Of a stretch of DNA of 64,000 bases, positions 22,838 through 35,665 are shown in pieces. The stretch is taken from positions 2,418,001 to 2,482,000 of the forward strand of contig JAZHRN010000139.1 of assembly GCA_036435485.1 (NCBI GenBank), written 5' to 3'. The stretch comes from Saposhnikovia divaricata (Eukaryota; Streptophyta; Magnoliopsida; Apiales; Apiaceae). Each line of letters opens with the position of its first letter. The stretch's first letter is position 1. Both the position numbers and the translations under genes were made by a program. The notes beneath the pieces are model-generated. The model saw only the letters and a program-made list of their open reading frames with translations. It was not told where the DNA came from and made no database searches.

Positions 22838-25800
22838 GAATTCAACGCAAGTTTATTTAACGAAGTTCGGACCGGAATCGGAGCTGATATGATCGAACTC
22901 GGTTTTCGGAAACTTCTCAAAGGGATTAGTACACGGGATATTGTTAAAAATCAAGTCGAACAATTTTGTGGATATTTTTACATATTTTGTTCCTATGGGT
23001 TATTGGAATTCAATGAAATTTTATTTGGTGCCATTCGGACCTGAATCGGGGCTGAAATGACTGAAACTCGGTTTTCGGATAATCCTCAAAGGGGTTAGTA
23101 CACGGGATATTGTTAAAAATCGAGTTGGACCATTTTATGGATATTTTTACATATTTTGTTCCTATGGGTTATTGGAATTCAACGAAATTTTATTTGGTGC
23201 CAGTCGGACCTGAATCGGGGCTGAAATGATTGAAACTCGGTTTTCGGATAATCCTCAAAGGGGTTAGTACACGGGATATTGTTAAAAATCTAGTCGGACC
23301 ATTTTATGGATATTTTTACATATTTTGTTCCTATGGGTTATTGGAATTCAATGAAATTTTATTTGGTGCCAGTCGGACCTGAATCGGGGCTGAAATGACT
23401 GAAACTCGGTTTTCGGATAATCCTCAAAGGGGTTAGTACACGGGATATTGTTAAAAATCGAGTCGGACCATTTTATGGATATTTTTACATATTTTGTTCC
23501 TATGGGTTATTGGAATTCAATGAAATTTTATTTGGTGCCATTCGGACCTGAATCGGGGCTGAAATGACTGAAACTCGGTTTTCGGATAATCCTGAAAGGG
23601 GTTAGTACACGGGATATTGTTAAAAATCGAGTCGGACCATTTTATGGATATTTTTACATATTTCGTTCCTATGGGTTATTGGAATTCAACGAAATTTTAT
23701 TTGGTGCCATTCGGACCTGAATCGGGGCTGAAATGACTGAAACTCGGTTTTCGGATAATCCTGAAAGGGGTTAGTACACGGGATATTGTTAAAAATCGAG
23801 TCGGACCATTTTATGGATATTTTTACATATTTTGTTCCAATGGGTTATTGGAATTCAACGAAATTTTATTTGGTGCCAGTCAGACCTGAATCGGGGCTGA
23901 AATGACTGAAACTCGATTTTCGGATAATCCTCAAAGGGGTTAGTACACGTGATATTGTTAAAAATTGAGTCGGACCATTTTATGGATATTTTTACATATT
24001 TTGTTCCTATGGGTTATTAGAATTCAACGCAAGTTTATTTAACGAAGTTCGGACCGGAATCGGAGCTGATATGATCGAACTCGGTTTTCGGAAACTTCTC
24101 AAAGGGATTAGTACACGGGATATTGTTAAAAATCAAGTCGGACAATTTTGTGGATATTTTTACATATTTTGTTCCTATGGGTTATTGGAATTCAATGAAA
24201 TTTTATTTGGTGCCATTCGGACCTGAATCGGGGCTGAAATGACTGAAACTCGGTTTTCGGATAATCCTCAAAGGGGTTAGTACACGGGATATTGTTAAAA
24301 ATCGAGTTGGACCATTTTATGGATATTTTTACATATTTTGTTCCTATGGGTTATTGGAATTCAACGAAATTTTATTTGGTGCCAGTCGGACCTGAATCGG
24401 GGCTGAAATGATTGAAACTCGGTTTTCGGATAATCCTCAAAGGGGTTAGTACACGGGATATTGTTAAAAATCTAGTCGGACCATTTTATGGATATTTTTA
24501 CATATTTTGTTCCTATGGGTTATTGGAATTCAATGAAATTTTATTTGGTGCCAGTCGGACCTGAATCGGGGCTGAAATGACTGAAACTCGGTTTTCGGAT
24601 AATCCTCAAAGGGGTTAGTACACGGGATATTGTTAAAAATCGAGTCGGACCATTTTATGGATATTTTTACATATTTTGTTCCTATGGGTTATTGGAATTC
24701 AATGAAATTTTATTTGGTGCCATTCGGACCTGAATCGGGGCTGAAATGACTGAAACTCGGTTTTCGGATAATCCTGAAAGGGGTTAGTACACGGGATATT
24801 GTTAAAAATCGAGTCGGACCATTTTATGGATATTTTTACATATTTTGTTCCTATGGGTTATTGGAATTCAACGAAATTTTATTTGGTGCCATTCGGACCT
24901 GAATCGGGGCTGAAATGACTGAAACTCGGTTTTCGGATAATCCTGAAAGGGGTTAGTACACGGGATATTGTTAAAAATCGAGTCGGACCATTTTATGGAT
25001 ATTTTTACATATTTTGTTCCAATGGGTTATTGGAATTCAACGAAATTTTATTTGGTGCCAGTCAGACCTGAATCGGGGCTGAAATGACTGAAACTCGGTT
25101 TTCGGATAATCCTCAAAGGGGTTAGTACACGTGATATTGTTAAAAATTGAGTCGGACCATTTTATGGATATTTTTACATATTTTGTTCCTATGGGTTATT
25201 GGAATTCAACGCAAGTTTATTTAACGAAGTTCGGACCGGAATCGGAGCTGATATGATCGAACTCGGTTTTCGGAAACTTCTCAAAGGGATTAGTACACGG
25301 GATATTGTTAAAAATCAAGTCGAACAATTTTGTGGATATTTTTACATATTTTGTTCCTATGGGTTATTGGAATTCAATGAAATTTTATTTGGTGCCATTC
25401 GGACCTGAATCGGGGCTGAAATGACTGAAACTCGGTTTTCGGATAATCCTCAAAGGGGTTAGTACACGGGATATTGTTAAAAATCGAGTTGGACCATTTT
25501 ATGGATATTTTTACATATTTTGTTCCTATGGGTTATTGGAATTCAACGAAATTTTATTTGGTGCCAGTCGGACCTGAATCGGGGCTGAAATGATTGAAAC
25601 TCGGTTTTCGGATAATCCTCAAAGGGGTTAGTACACGGGATATTGTTAAAAATCTAGTCGGACCATTTTATGGATATTTTTACATATTTTGTTCCTATGG
25701 GTTATTGGAATTCAATGAAATTTTATTTGGTGCCAGTCGGACCTGAATCGGGGCTGAAATGACTGAAACTCGGTTTTCGGATAATCCTCAAAGGGGTTAG

Positions 25801-26383
25801 TACACGGGATATTGTTAAAAATCGAGTCGGACCATTTTATGGATATTTTTACATATTTTGTTCCTATGGGTTATTGGAATTCAATGAAATTTTATTTGGT
25901 GCCATTCGGACCTGAATCGGGGCTGAAATGACTGAAACTCGGTTTTCGGATAATCCTGAAAGGGGTTAGTACACGGGATATTGTTAAAAATCGAGTCGGA
26001 CCATTTTATGGATATTTTTACATATTTCGTTCCTATGGGTTATTGGAATTCAACGAAATTTTATTTGGTGCCATTCGGACCTGAATCGGGGCTGAAATGA
26101 CTGAAACTCGGTTTTCGGATAATCCTGAAAGGGGTTAGTACACGGGATATTGTTAAAAATCGAGTCGGACCATTTTATGGATATTTTTACATATTTTGTT
26201 CCAATGGGTTATTGGAATTCAACGAAATTTTATTTGGTGCCAGTCAGACCTGAATCGGGGCTGAAATGACTGAAACTCGGTTTTCGGATAATCCTCAAAG
26301 GGGTTAGTACACGTGATATTGTTAAAAATTGAGTCGGACCATTTTATGGATATTTTTACATATTTTGTTCCTATGGGTTATTG
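22838..26383 (+). repeat. 7-mer HOR (1,182 bp), three tandem copies
   Basis: Each copy is A'-B-C-L-B-D-C', starting at 22838, 24020 and 25202. Shared markers are GAGTTGGACC and AAATGATTG in C, AATCTAGTC before L, GTTCCAATGGG before C', and CACGTG in C' (22764, 23946, 25128 and 26310, the first lying at the end of the preceding unit). Copies 1 and 3 share GTCGAACAA in A' and ATTTCGTTCC before D; copy 2 has GTCGGACAA and ATTTTGTTCC. Confidence 0.95.
23344..23512 (+). repeat. Representative monomer, class L
   Basis: L has the B-like CAATGAAAT but the C-like GCCAGTCGG, and it is usually preceded by AATCTAGTC. Copies lie at 22162, 23344 and equivalent positions of the next two 7-mers, and at 47320, 60326 and 62354. 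It looks like a B/C intermediate or a conversion product. Confidence 0.82.
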
Positions 26384-26551
26384 GAATTCAACGCAAGTTT
26401 ATTTAACGAAGTTCGGACCGGAATCGGAGCTGATATGATCGAACTCGGTTTTCGGAAACTTCTCAAAGGGATTAGTACACGGGATATTGTTAAAAATCAA
26501 GTCGGACAATTTTGTGGATATTTTTACATATTTTGTTCCTATGGGTTATTG

Positions 26552-26721
26552 GAATTCAATGAAATTTTATTTTGGTGCCATTCGGACCTGAATCGGGGCT
26601 GAAATGACTGAAACTCGGTTTTCGGATAATCCAAAAAGGGGTTAGTACACGGGATATTGTTAAAAATCGAGTCGGACCATTTTACGGATATTTTTACATA
26701 TTTTGTTCCTATGGGTTATTG
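26552..26721 (+). repeat. Representative monomer, class B' (170 bp)
   Basis: B' is a B monomer with one extra T (TTATTTTGGTGCC) and CCAAAAAGG instead of CCTCAAAGG, and it is followed by K'. Copies start at 26552, 28235, 35834, 38368, 48164 and 61170. The A'-B'-K' trio defines the left end of the 10-, 15- and 21-mer HORs. Confidence 0.88.
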
Positions 26722-27396
26722 GAATTCAACGAAATTTTATTGGGTGCCAGTCGGACCTGAATCGGGGCTGAAATTACTGAAACTCGATTTTCGGATAATC
26801 CTGAAAGGGGTTAGTACACGGGATATTGTTAAAAATCGAGTCGGACCATTTTATGGATATTTTTACATATTTTGTTCCAATGGGTTATTGGAATTTAAGA
26901 AATTTTATTTGGTGCCATTCGGACCTGAATCGGGGCTCAAATGACTGAAACTCGGTTTTCGGATAATCCTCAAAGGGGTTAGTACACGGGATATTGTTAA
27001 AAATCGAGTCGGACCATTTTATGGATATTTTTACATATTTTGTTCCTATGGGTTATTGGAATTCAACGCAATTTTATTTAACGAAGTTCGGACCAGAATC
27101 GGAGCTGATATGATCGAAACTCGGTTTTCGGAAACTTCTCAAAGGGATTAGTACACGGGATATTGTTAAAAATCAAGTCGGACAATTTTGTGGATATTTT
27201 TACATATTTTGTTCCTATGGGTTATTGGAATTCAATGAAATTTTATTTGGTGCCATTCGGACCTGAATCGGGGCTGAAATGACTGAAACTCGGTTTTCGG
27301 ATAATCCTGAAAGGGGTTAGTACACGGGATATTGTTAAAAATCGAGTTGGACCATTTTATGGATATTTTTACATATTTTGTTCCTATGGGTTATTG

Positions 27397-27564
27397 GAAT
27401 TCAAGAAATTTTATTTGGTGCCAGTCGGACCTGAATCGGGGCTGAAATGACTGAAACTCGGTTTTCGGATAATCCTCAAAGGGGTTAGTACACGGGATAT
27501 TGTTAAAAATTGAGTCGGACCATTTTATGGATATTTTTACATATTTTGTTCCTATGGGTTATTG
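27397..27564 (+). repeat. Representative monomer, class F (168 bp)
   Basis: F is a C-type monomer with CAAGAAAT (one base deleted from CAACGAAAT), preceded by GAGTTGGACC. Copies start at 27397, 29081, 34991, 36680, 39214, 49348 and 51205. It is specific to the 10-, 15-, 18- and 21-mers and to the 11-mer of 48334-52048. Confidence 0.88.
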
Positions 27565-28066
27565 GAATTCAATGAAATTTTATTTGGTGCCATTCGGACC
27601 TGAATCGGGGCTGAAATGACTGAAACTCGGTTTTCGGATAATCCTGAAAGGGGTTAGTACACGGGATATTGTTAAAAATCGAGTCGGACCATTTTATGGA
27701 TATTTTTACATATTTCGTTCCTATGGGTTATTGGAATTCAACGAAATTTTATTTGGTGCCATTCGGAATCGGGGCTGAAATGACTGAAACTCGGTTTTCG
27801 GATAATCCTGAAAGGGGTTAGTACACGGGATATTGTTAAAAATCGAGTCGGACCATTTTATGGATATTTTTACATATTTTGTTCCAATGGGTTATTGGAA
27901 TTCAACGAAATTTTATTTGGTGCCAGTCAGACCTGAATCGGGGCTGAAATGACTGAAACTCGGTTTTCGGATAATCCTCAAAGGGGTTAGTACACGTGAT
28001 ATTGTTAAAAATTGAGTCGGACCATTTTATGGATATTTTTACATATTTTGTTCCTATGGGTTATTG

Positions 28067-30600
28067 GAATTCAACGCAAGTTTATTTAACGAAGTTCGGA
28101 CCGGAATCGGAGCTGATATGATCGAACTCGGTTTTCGGAAACTTCTCAAAGGGATTAGTACACGGGATATTGTTAAAAATCAAGTCGGACAATTTTGTGG
28201 ATATTTTTACATATTTTGTTCCTATGGGTTATTGGAATTCAATGAAATTTTATTTTGGTGCCATTCGGACCTGAATCGGGGCTGAAATGACTGAAACTCG
28301 GTTTTCGGATAATCCAAAAAGGGGTTAGTACACGGGATATTGTTAAAAATCGAGTCGGACCATTTTACGGATATTTTTACATATTTTGTTCCTATGGGTT
28401 ATTGGAATTCAACGAAATTTTATTGGGTGCCAGTCGGACCTGAATCGGGGCTGAAATTACTGAAACTCGATTTTCGGATAATCCTGAAAGGGGTTAGTAC
28501 ACGGGATATTGTTAAAAATCGAGTCGGACCATTTTATGGATATTTTTACATATTTTGTTCCTATGGGTTATTGGAATTCAACTAAATTTTATTTGGTGCC
28601 AGTCGGACCTGAATCGGGGCTGAAATGACTGAAACTCGGTTTTCGGATAATCCTTAAAGGGGTTAGTACACGGGATATTGTTAAAAATCGAGTCGGACCA
28701 TTTTATGGATATTTTTACATATTTTGTTCCTATGGGTTATTGGAATTCAAAGCAATTTTATTTAACGAAGTTCGGACCAGAATCGGAGCTGATATGATCG
28801 AAACTCGGTTTTCGGAAACTTCTCAAAGGGATTAGTACACGGGATATTGTTAAAAATCAAGTCGGACAATTTTGTGGATATTTTTACATATTTTGTTCCT
28901 ATGGGTTATTGGAATTCAATGAAATTTTATTTGGTGCCATTCGGACCTGAATCGGGGCTGAAATGACTGAAACTCGGTTTTCGGATAATCCTGAAAGGGG
29001 TTAGTACACGGGATATTGTTAAAAATCGAGTTGGACCATTTTATGGATATTTTTACATATTTTGTTCCTATGGGTTATTGGAATTCAAGAAATTTTATTT
29101 GGTGCCAGTCGGACCTGAATCGGGGCTGAAATGACTGAAACTCGGTTTTCGGATAATCCTCAAAGGGGTTAGTACACGGGATATTGTTAAAAATTGAGTC
29201 GGACCATTTTATGGATATTTTTACATATTTTGTTCCTATGGGTTATTGGAATTCAATGAAATTTTATTTGGTGCCATTCGGACCTGAATCGGGGCTGAAA
29301 TGACTGAAACTCGGTTTTCGGATAATCCTGAAAGGGGTTAGTACACGGGATATTGTTAAAAATTGAGTCGGACCATTTTATGGATATTTTTACATATTTT
29401 GTTCCTATGGGTTATTGGAATTGAATGAAATTTTTTTTGGTGCCAGTCGGACCTGAATCGGGGCTGAAATGACTGAAACTCGGTTTTCGGATAATCCTTA
29501 AAGGGGTTAGTACACGGGATATTGTTAAAAATCGAGTCAGACCATTTTATGGATATTTTTACATATTTTGTTCCTATGGGTTATTGGAATTCAACGCAAT
29601 TTTATTTAACGAAGTTCGGACCAGAATCGGAGCTGATATGATCGAAACTCGGTTTTCGGAAACTTCTCAAGAGGATTAGTACACGGGATATTGTTAAAAA
29701 TCAAGTCAGACAATTTTGTGGATATTTTTACATATTTTGTTCCTATGGGTTATTGGAATTCAATGAAATTTTATTTGGTGCCATTCGGACCTGAATCGGG
29801 GCTGAAATGACTGAAACTCGGTTTTCGGATAATCCTCAAAGGGGTTAGTACACGGGATATTGTTAAAAATCGAGTTGGACCATTTTATGGATATTTTTAC
29901 ATATTTTGTTCCTATGGGTTATTGGAATTCAACGAAATTTTATTTGGTGCCAGTTGGACTTGAATCGGGGCTGAAATGACTGAAACTCGGTTTTCGGATA
30001 ATCCTCAAAGGGGTTAGTACACGGGATATTGTTAAAAATCGAGTCGGACCATTTAATGGATATTTTTACATATTTTGTTCCTATGGGTTATTGGAATTCA
30101 ATGAAATTTTATTTGGTGCCATTCGGACCTGAATCGGGGCTGAAATGACTGAAACTCGGTTTTCGGATAATCCTGAAAGGGGTTAGTACACGGGATATTG
30201 TTAAAAATCGAGTCGGACCATTTTATGGATATTTTTACATATTTTGTTCCTATGGGTTATTGGAATTCAACGAAATTTTATTTGGTGCCATTCGGACCTG
30301 AATCGGGGCTGAAATGACTGAAACTCGGTTTTCGGATAATCCTGAAAGGGGTTAGTACATGGGATATTGTTAAAAATCGAGTCGGACCATTTTATGGATA
30401 TTTTTACATATTTTGTTCCTATGGGTTATTGGAATTCAACGAAATTTTATTTGGTGCCAGTCAGACCTGAATCGGGGCTGAAATGACTGAAACTCGGTTT
30501 TCGGATAATCCTCAAAGGGGTTAGTACACGGGATATTGTTAAAAATTGAGTCGGACCATTTTATGGATATTTTTACATATTTTGTTCCTATGGGTTATTG
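28067..30600 (+). repeat. 15-mer HOR (2,534 bp), copy 1
   Basis: The order is A'-B'-K'-H-A-B-F-B-G-A-B-C-B-D-C'. Its private changes include CAAAGCAAT in the A at 28743 and CAGTTGGACTTG at about 29951. The G monomer here is preceded by ATTTTGTTCC, unlike later copies, which have ATTTCGTTCC. Confidence 0.93.
28574..28742 (+). repeat. Representative monomer, class H
   Basis: H is a C-type monomer with CAACTAAAT (G to T at +10) and CCTTAAAGG. Copies start at 28574, 34484, 36173, 38707, 48503 and 50360, always directly after a K-type monomer. Confidence 0.87.
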
Positions 30601-32626
30601 GAATTCAACGCAAGTTTATTTAACGAAGTTCGGACCGGAATCGGAGCTGATATGATCGAACTCGGTTTTCGGAAACTTCTCAAAGGGATTAGTACACGGG
30701 ATATTGTTAAAAATCAAGTCGGACAATTTTGTAGATATTTTTACATATTTTGTTCCTATGGGTTATTGGAATTCAATGAAATTTTATTTGGTGCCATTCG
30801 GACCTGAATCGGGGCTGAAATGACTGAAACTAGGTTTTCGGATAATCCTCAAAGGGGTTAGTACACGGGATATTGTTAATAATTGAGTCGGACCATTTTA
30901 TGGATATTTTTACATATTTTGTTCCTATGGGTTATTGGAATTCAACGAAATTTTATTGGGTGCCAGTCGGACCTGAATCGGGGCTGAAATTACTGAAACT
31001 CGGTTTTCGGATAATCCTGAAAGGGGTTAGTACACGGGATATTGTTAAAAATCGAGTCGGACCATTTTATGGATATTTTTACATATTTTGTTCCTATGGG
31101 TTATTGGAATTCAACGAAATTTTATTTGGTGCCAGTCGGACCTGAATCGGGGCTGAAATGACTGAAACTCGGTTTTCGGATAATCCTTAAAGGGGTTAGT
31201 ACACGGGATACTGTTAAAAATCGAGTCGGACCATTTTATGGATATTTTTACATATTTTGTTCCTATGGGTTATTGGAATTCAACGCAATTTTATTTAACG
31301 AAGTTCGGACCAGAATCGGAGCTGATATGATCGAAACTCGGTTTTCGGAAACTTCTCAAAGGGATTAGTACACGGGATATTGTTAAAAATCAAGTCGGAC
31401 AATTTTGTGGATATTTTTACATATTTTGTTCCTATGGGTTATTGGAATTCAATGAAATTTTATTTGGTGCCATTCGGACCTGAATCGGGGCTGAAATGAC
31501 TGAAACTCGGTTTTCGGATAATCCTGAAAGGGGTTAGTACACGGGATATTGTTAAAAATTGAGTCGGACCATTTTATGGATATTTTTACATATTTTGTTC
31601 CTATGGGTTATTGGAATTCAACGCAATTTTATTTAACGAAGTTCGGACCGGAATCGGAGCTGATATGATCGAAACTCGGTTTTCGGAAACTTCTCAAAGG
31701 GATTAGTACACGGGATATTGTTAAAAATCAAGTCGGACAATTTTGTGGATATTTTTACATATTTTGTTCCTATGGGTTATTGGAATTCAATGAAATTTTA
31801 TTTGGTGCCATTCGGACCTGAATCGGGGCTGAAATGACTGAAACTCGGTTTTCGGATAATCCTGAAAGGGGTTAGTACATGGGATATTGTTAAAAATCGA
31901 GTCGGACCATTTTATGGATATTTTTACATATTTTGTTCCAATGGGTTATTGGAATTTAAGAAATTTTATTTGGTGCCATTCGGACCTGAATCGGGGCTAA
32001 AATGACTGAAACTCGGTTTTCGGATAATCCTCAAAGGGGTTAGTACACGGGATATTGTTAAAAATCGAGTCGGACCATTTTATGGATATTTTTACATATT
32101 TTGTTTCTATGGGTTATTGGAATTCAATGAAATTTTATTTGGTGCCATTCGGACCTGAATCGGGGCTGAAATGACTGAAACTCGGTTTTCGGATAATCCT
32201 GAAAGGGGTTAGTACACGGGATATTGTTAAAAATCGAGTCGGACCATTTTATGGATATTTTTACATATTTCGTTCCTATGGGTTATTGGAATTCAACGAA
32301 ATTTTATTTGGTGCCATTCGGACCTGAATCGGGGCTGAAATGACTGAAACTCGGTTTTCGGATAATCCTGAAAGGGGTTAGTACATGGGATATTGTTAAA
32401 AATCGAGTAGGACCATTTTATGGATATTTTTACATATTTTGTTCCTATGGGTTATTGGAATTCAACGAAATTTTATTTGGTGCCAGTCAGACCTGAATCG
32501 GGGCTGAAATGACTGAAACTCGGTTTTCGGATAATCCTCAAAGGGGTTAGTACACGGGATATTGTTAAAAATTGAGTCGGACCATTTTATGGATATTTTT
32601 ACATATTTTGTTCCTATGGGTTATTG
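30601..32626 (+). repeat. 12-mer HOR (2,026 bp), copy 3
   Basis: It has the same order as at 16928. It carries GGGATACTGTT (about 31206), which recurs in the 12-mer at 41748 exactly 11,147 bp downstream. It also has a private GTAGATATT at about 30731. Confidence 0.93.
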
Positions 32627-35600
32627 GAATTCAACGCAAGTTTATTTAACGAAGTTCGGACCGGAATCGGAGCTGATATGATCGAACTCGGTTTTCGGAA
32701 ACTTCTCAAAGGGATTAGTACACGGGATATTGTTAAAAATCAAGTCGGACAATTTTGTGGATATTTTTACATATTTTGTTCCTATGGGTTATTGGAATTC
32801 AATGAAATTTTATTTGGTGCCATTCGGACCTGAATCGGGGCTGAAATGACTGAAACTAGGTTTTCGGATAATCCTCAAAGGGGTTAGTACACGGGATATT
32901 GTTAATAATTGAGTCGGACCATTTTATGGATATTTTTACATATTTTGTTCCTATGGGTTATTGGAATTCAACGAAATTTTATTGGGTGCCAGTCGGACCT
33001 GAATCGGGGCTGAAATTACTGAAACTCGGTTTTCGGATAATCCTGAAAGGGGTTAGTACACGGGATATTGTTAAAAATCGAGTCGGACCATTTTATGGAT
33101 ATTTTTACATATTTTGTTCCTATGGGTTATTGGAATTCAACGAAATTTTATTTGGTGCCAGTCGGACCTGAATCGGGGCTGAAATGACTGAAACTCGGTT
33201 TTCGGATAATCCTTAAAGGGGTTATTACACGGGATATTGTTAAAAATCGAGTCGGACCATTTTATGGATATTTTTACATATTTTGTTCCTATGGGTTATT
33301 GGAATTCAACGCAATTTTATTTAACGAAGTTCGGACCAGAATCGGAGCTGATATGATCGAAACTCGGTTTTCGGAAACTTCTCAAAGGGATTAGTACACG
33401 GGATATTGTTAAAAATCAAGTCGGACAATTTTGTGGATATTTTTACATATTTTGTTCCTATGGGTTATTGGAATTCAATGAAATTTTATTTGGTGCCATT
33501 CGGACCTGAATCGGGGCTGAAATGACTGAAACTCGGTTTTCGGATAATCCTGAAAGGGGTTAGTACACGGGATATTGTTAAAAATTGAGTCGGACCACTT
33601 TATGGATATTTTTACATATTTTGTTCCTATGGGTTATTGGAATTCAACGCAATTTTATTTAACGAAGTTCGGACCGGAATCGGAGCTGATATGATCGAAA
33701 CTCGGTTTTCGGAAACTTCTCAAAGGGATTAGTACACGGGATATTGTTAAAAATCAAGTCGGACAATTTTGTGGATATTTTTACATATTTTGTTCCTATG
33801 GGTTATTGGAATTCAATGAAATTTTATTTGGTGCCATTCGGACCTGAATCGGGGCTGAAATGACTGAAACTCGGTTTTCGGATAATCCTGAAAGGGGTTA
33901 GTACATGGGATATTGTTAAAAATCGAGTCGGACCATTTTATGGATATTTTTACATATTTTGTTCCAATGGGTTATTGGAATTTAAGAAATTTTATTTGGT
34001 GCCATTCGGACCTGAATCGGGGCTAAAATGACTGAAACTCGGTTTTCGGATAATCCTCAAAGGGGTTAGTACACGGGATATTGTTAAAAATCGAGTCGGA
34101 CCATTTTATGGATATTTTTACATATTTTGTTCCTATGGGTTATTGGAATTCAATGAAATTTTATTTGGTGCCATTCGGACCTGAATCGGGGCTGAAATGA
34201 CTGAAACTCGGTTTTCGGATAATCCTGAAAGGGGTTAGTACACGGGATATTGTTAAAAATCGAGTCGGACCATTTTATGGTTATTTTTACATATTTGGTT
34301 CCTATGGGTTATTGGAATTCAACGAAATTTTATTTGGTGCCAGTCGGACCTGAATCGGGGCTGAAATTACTGAAACTCGGTTTTCGGATAATCCTGAAAG
34401 GGGTTAGTACACGGGATATTGTTAAAAATCGAGTCGGACCATTTTATGGATATTTTTACATATTTTGTTCCTATGGGTTATTGGAATTCAACTAAATTTT
34501 ATTTGGTGCCAGTCGGACCTGAATCGGGGCTGAAATGACTGAAACTCGGTTTTCGGATAATCCTTAAAGGGGTTAGTACACGGGATATTGTTAAAAATCG
34601 AGTCGGACCATTTTATGGATATTTTTACATATTTTATTCCTATGGGTTATTGGAATTCAACGCAATTTTATTTAACGAAGTTCGGACCAGAATCGGAGCT
34701 GATATGATCGAAACTCGGTTTTCGGAAACTTCTCAAAGGGATTAGTACACGGGATATTGTTAAAAATCAAGTCGGACAATTTTGTGGATATTTTTACATA
34801 TTTTGTTCCTATGGGTTATTGGAATTCAATGAAATTTTATTTGGTGCCATTCGGACCTGAATCGGGGCTGAAATGACTGAAACTCGGTTTTCGGATAATC
34901 CTGAAAGGGGTTAGTACACGGGATATTTTTAAAAATCGAGTTGGACCATTTTATGGATATTTTTACATATTTTGTTCCTATGGGTTATTGGAATTCAAGA
35001 AATTTTATTTGGTGCCAGTCGGACCTGAATCGGGGCTGAAATGACTGAAACTCGGTTTTCGGATAATCCTCAAAGGGGTTAGTACACGGGATATTGTTAA
35101 AAATTGAGTCGGACCATTTTATGGATATTTTTACATATTTTGTTCCTATGGGTTATTGGAATTCAATGAAATTTTATTTGGTGCCATTCGGACCTGAATC
35201 GGGGCTGAAATGACTGAAACTCGGTTTTCGGATAATCCTGAAAGGGGTTAGTACACGGGATATTGTTAAAAATCGAGTCGGACCATTTTATGGATATTTT
35301 TACATATTTCGTTCCTATGGGTTATTGGAATTCAACGAAATTTTATTTGGTGCCATTCGGACCTGAATCGGGGCTGAAATGACTGAAACTCGGTTTTCGG
35401 ATAATCCTGAAAGGGGTTAGTACACGGGATATTGTTAAAAATCGAGTCGGACCATTTTATGGATATTTTTACATATTTTGTTCCAATGGGTTATTGGAAT
35501 TCAACGAAATTTTATTTGGTGCCAGTCAGACCTGAATCGGGGCTGAAATGACTGAAACTCGGTTTTCGGATAATCCTCAAAGGGGTTAGTACACGTGATA

Positions 35601-35665
35601 TTGTTAAAAATTGAGTCGGACCATTTTATGGATATTTTTACATATTTTGTTCCTATGGGTTATTG
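32627..35665 (+). repeat. 18-mer hybrid unit (3,039 bp)
   Basis: The order is A'-B-K-C-A-B-A-B-E-B, then K*-H-A-B-F-B-D-C'. The first ten monomers are 12-mer type and the last eight are 10-/15-mer type. The switch is at K* (34315), which has the rare ATTTGGTTCC upstream, shared only with 45462. The length equals 18 x 169 minus one base each in A', E and F. Confidence 0.91.

Larger units (their letters stand above)
26384..28066 (+). repeat. 10-mer unit A'-B'-K'-E-A-B-F-B-D-C'
   Basis: The unit is 1,683 bp. The monomer sizes 168, 170, 169, 168, 169, 169, 168, 169, 164 and 169 account for the length exactly. The 164-bp D at 27734 has lost 5 bp (CATTCGGAATCGGGG). E is placed where H stands in the related 15-mers, so this looks like a recombinant of 12-mer and 15-mer types. 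Confidence 0.9.
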
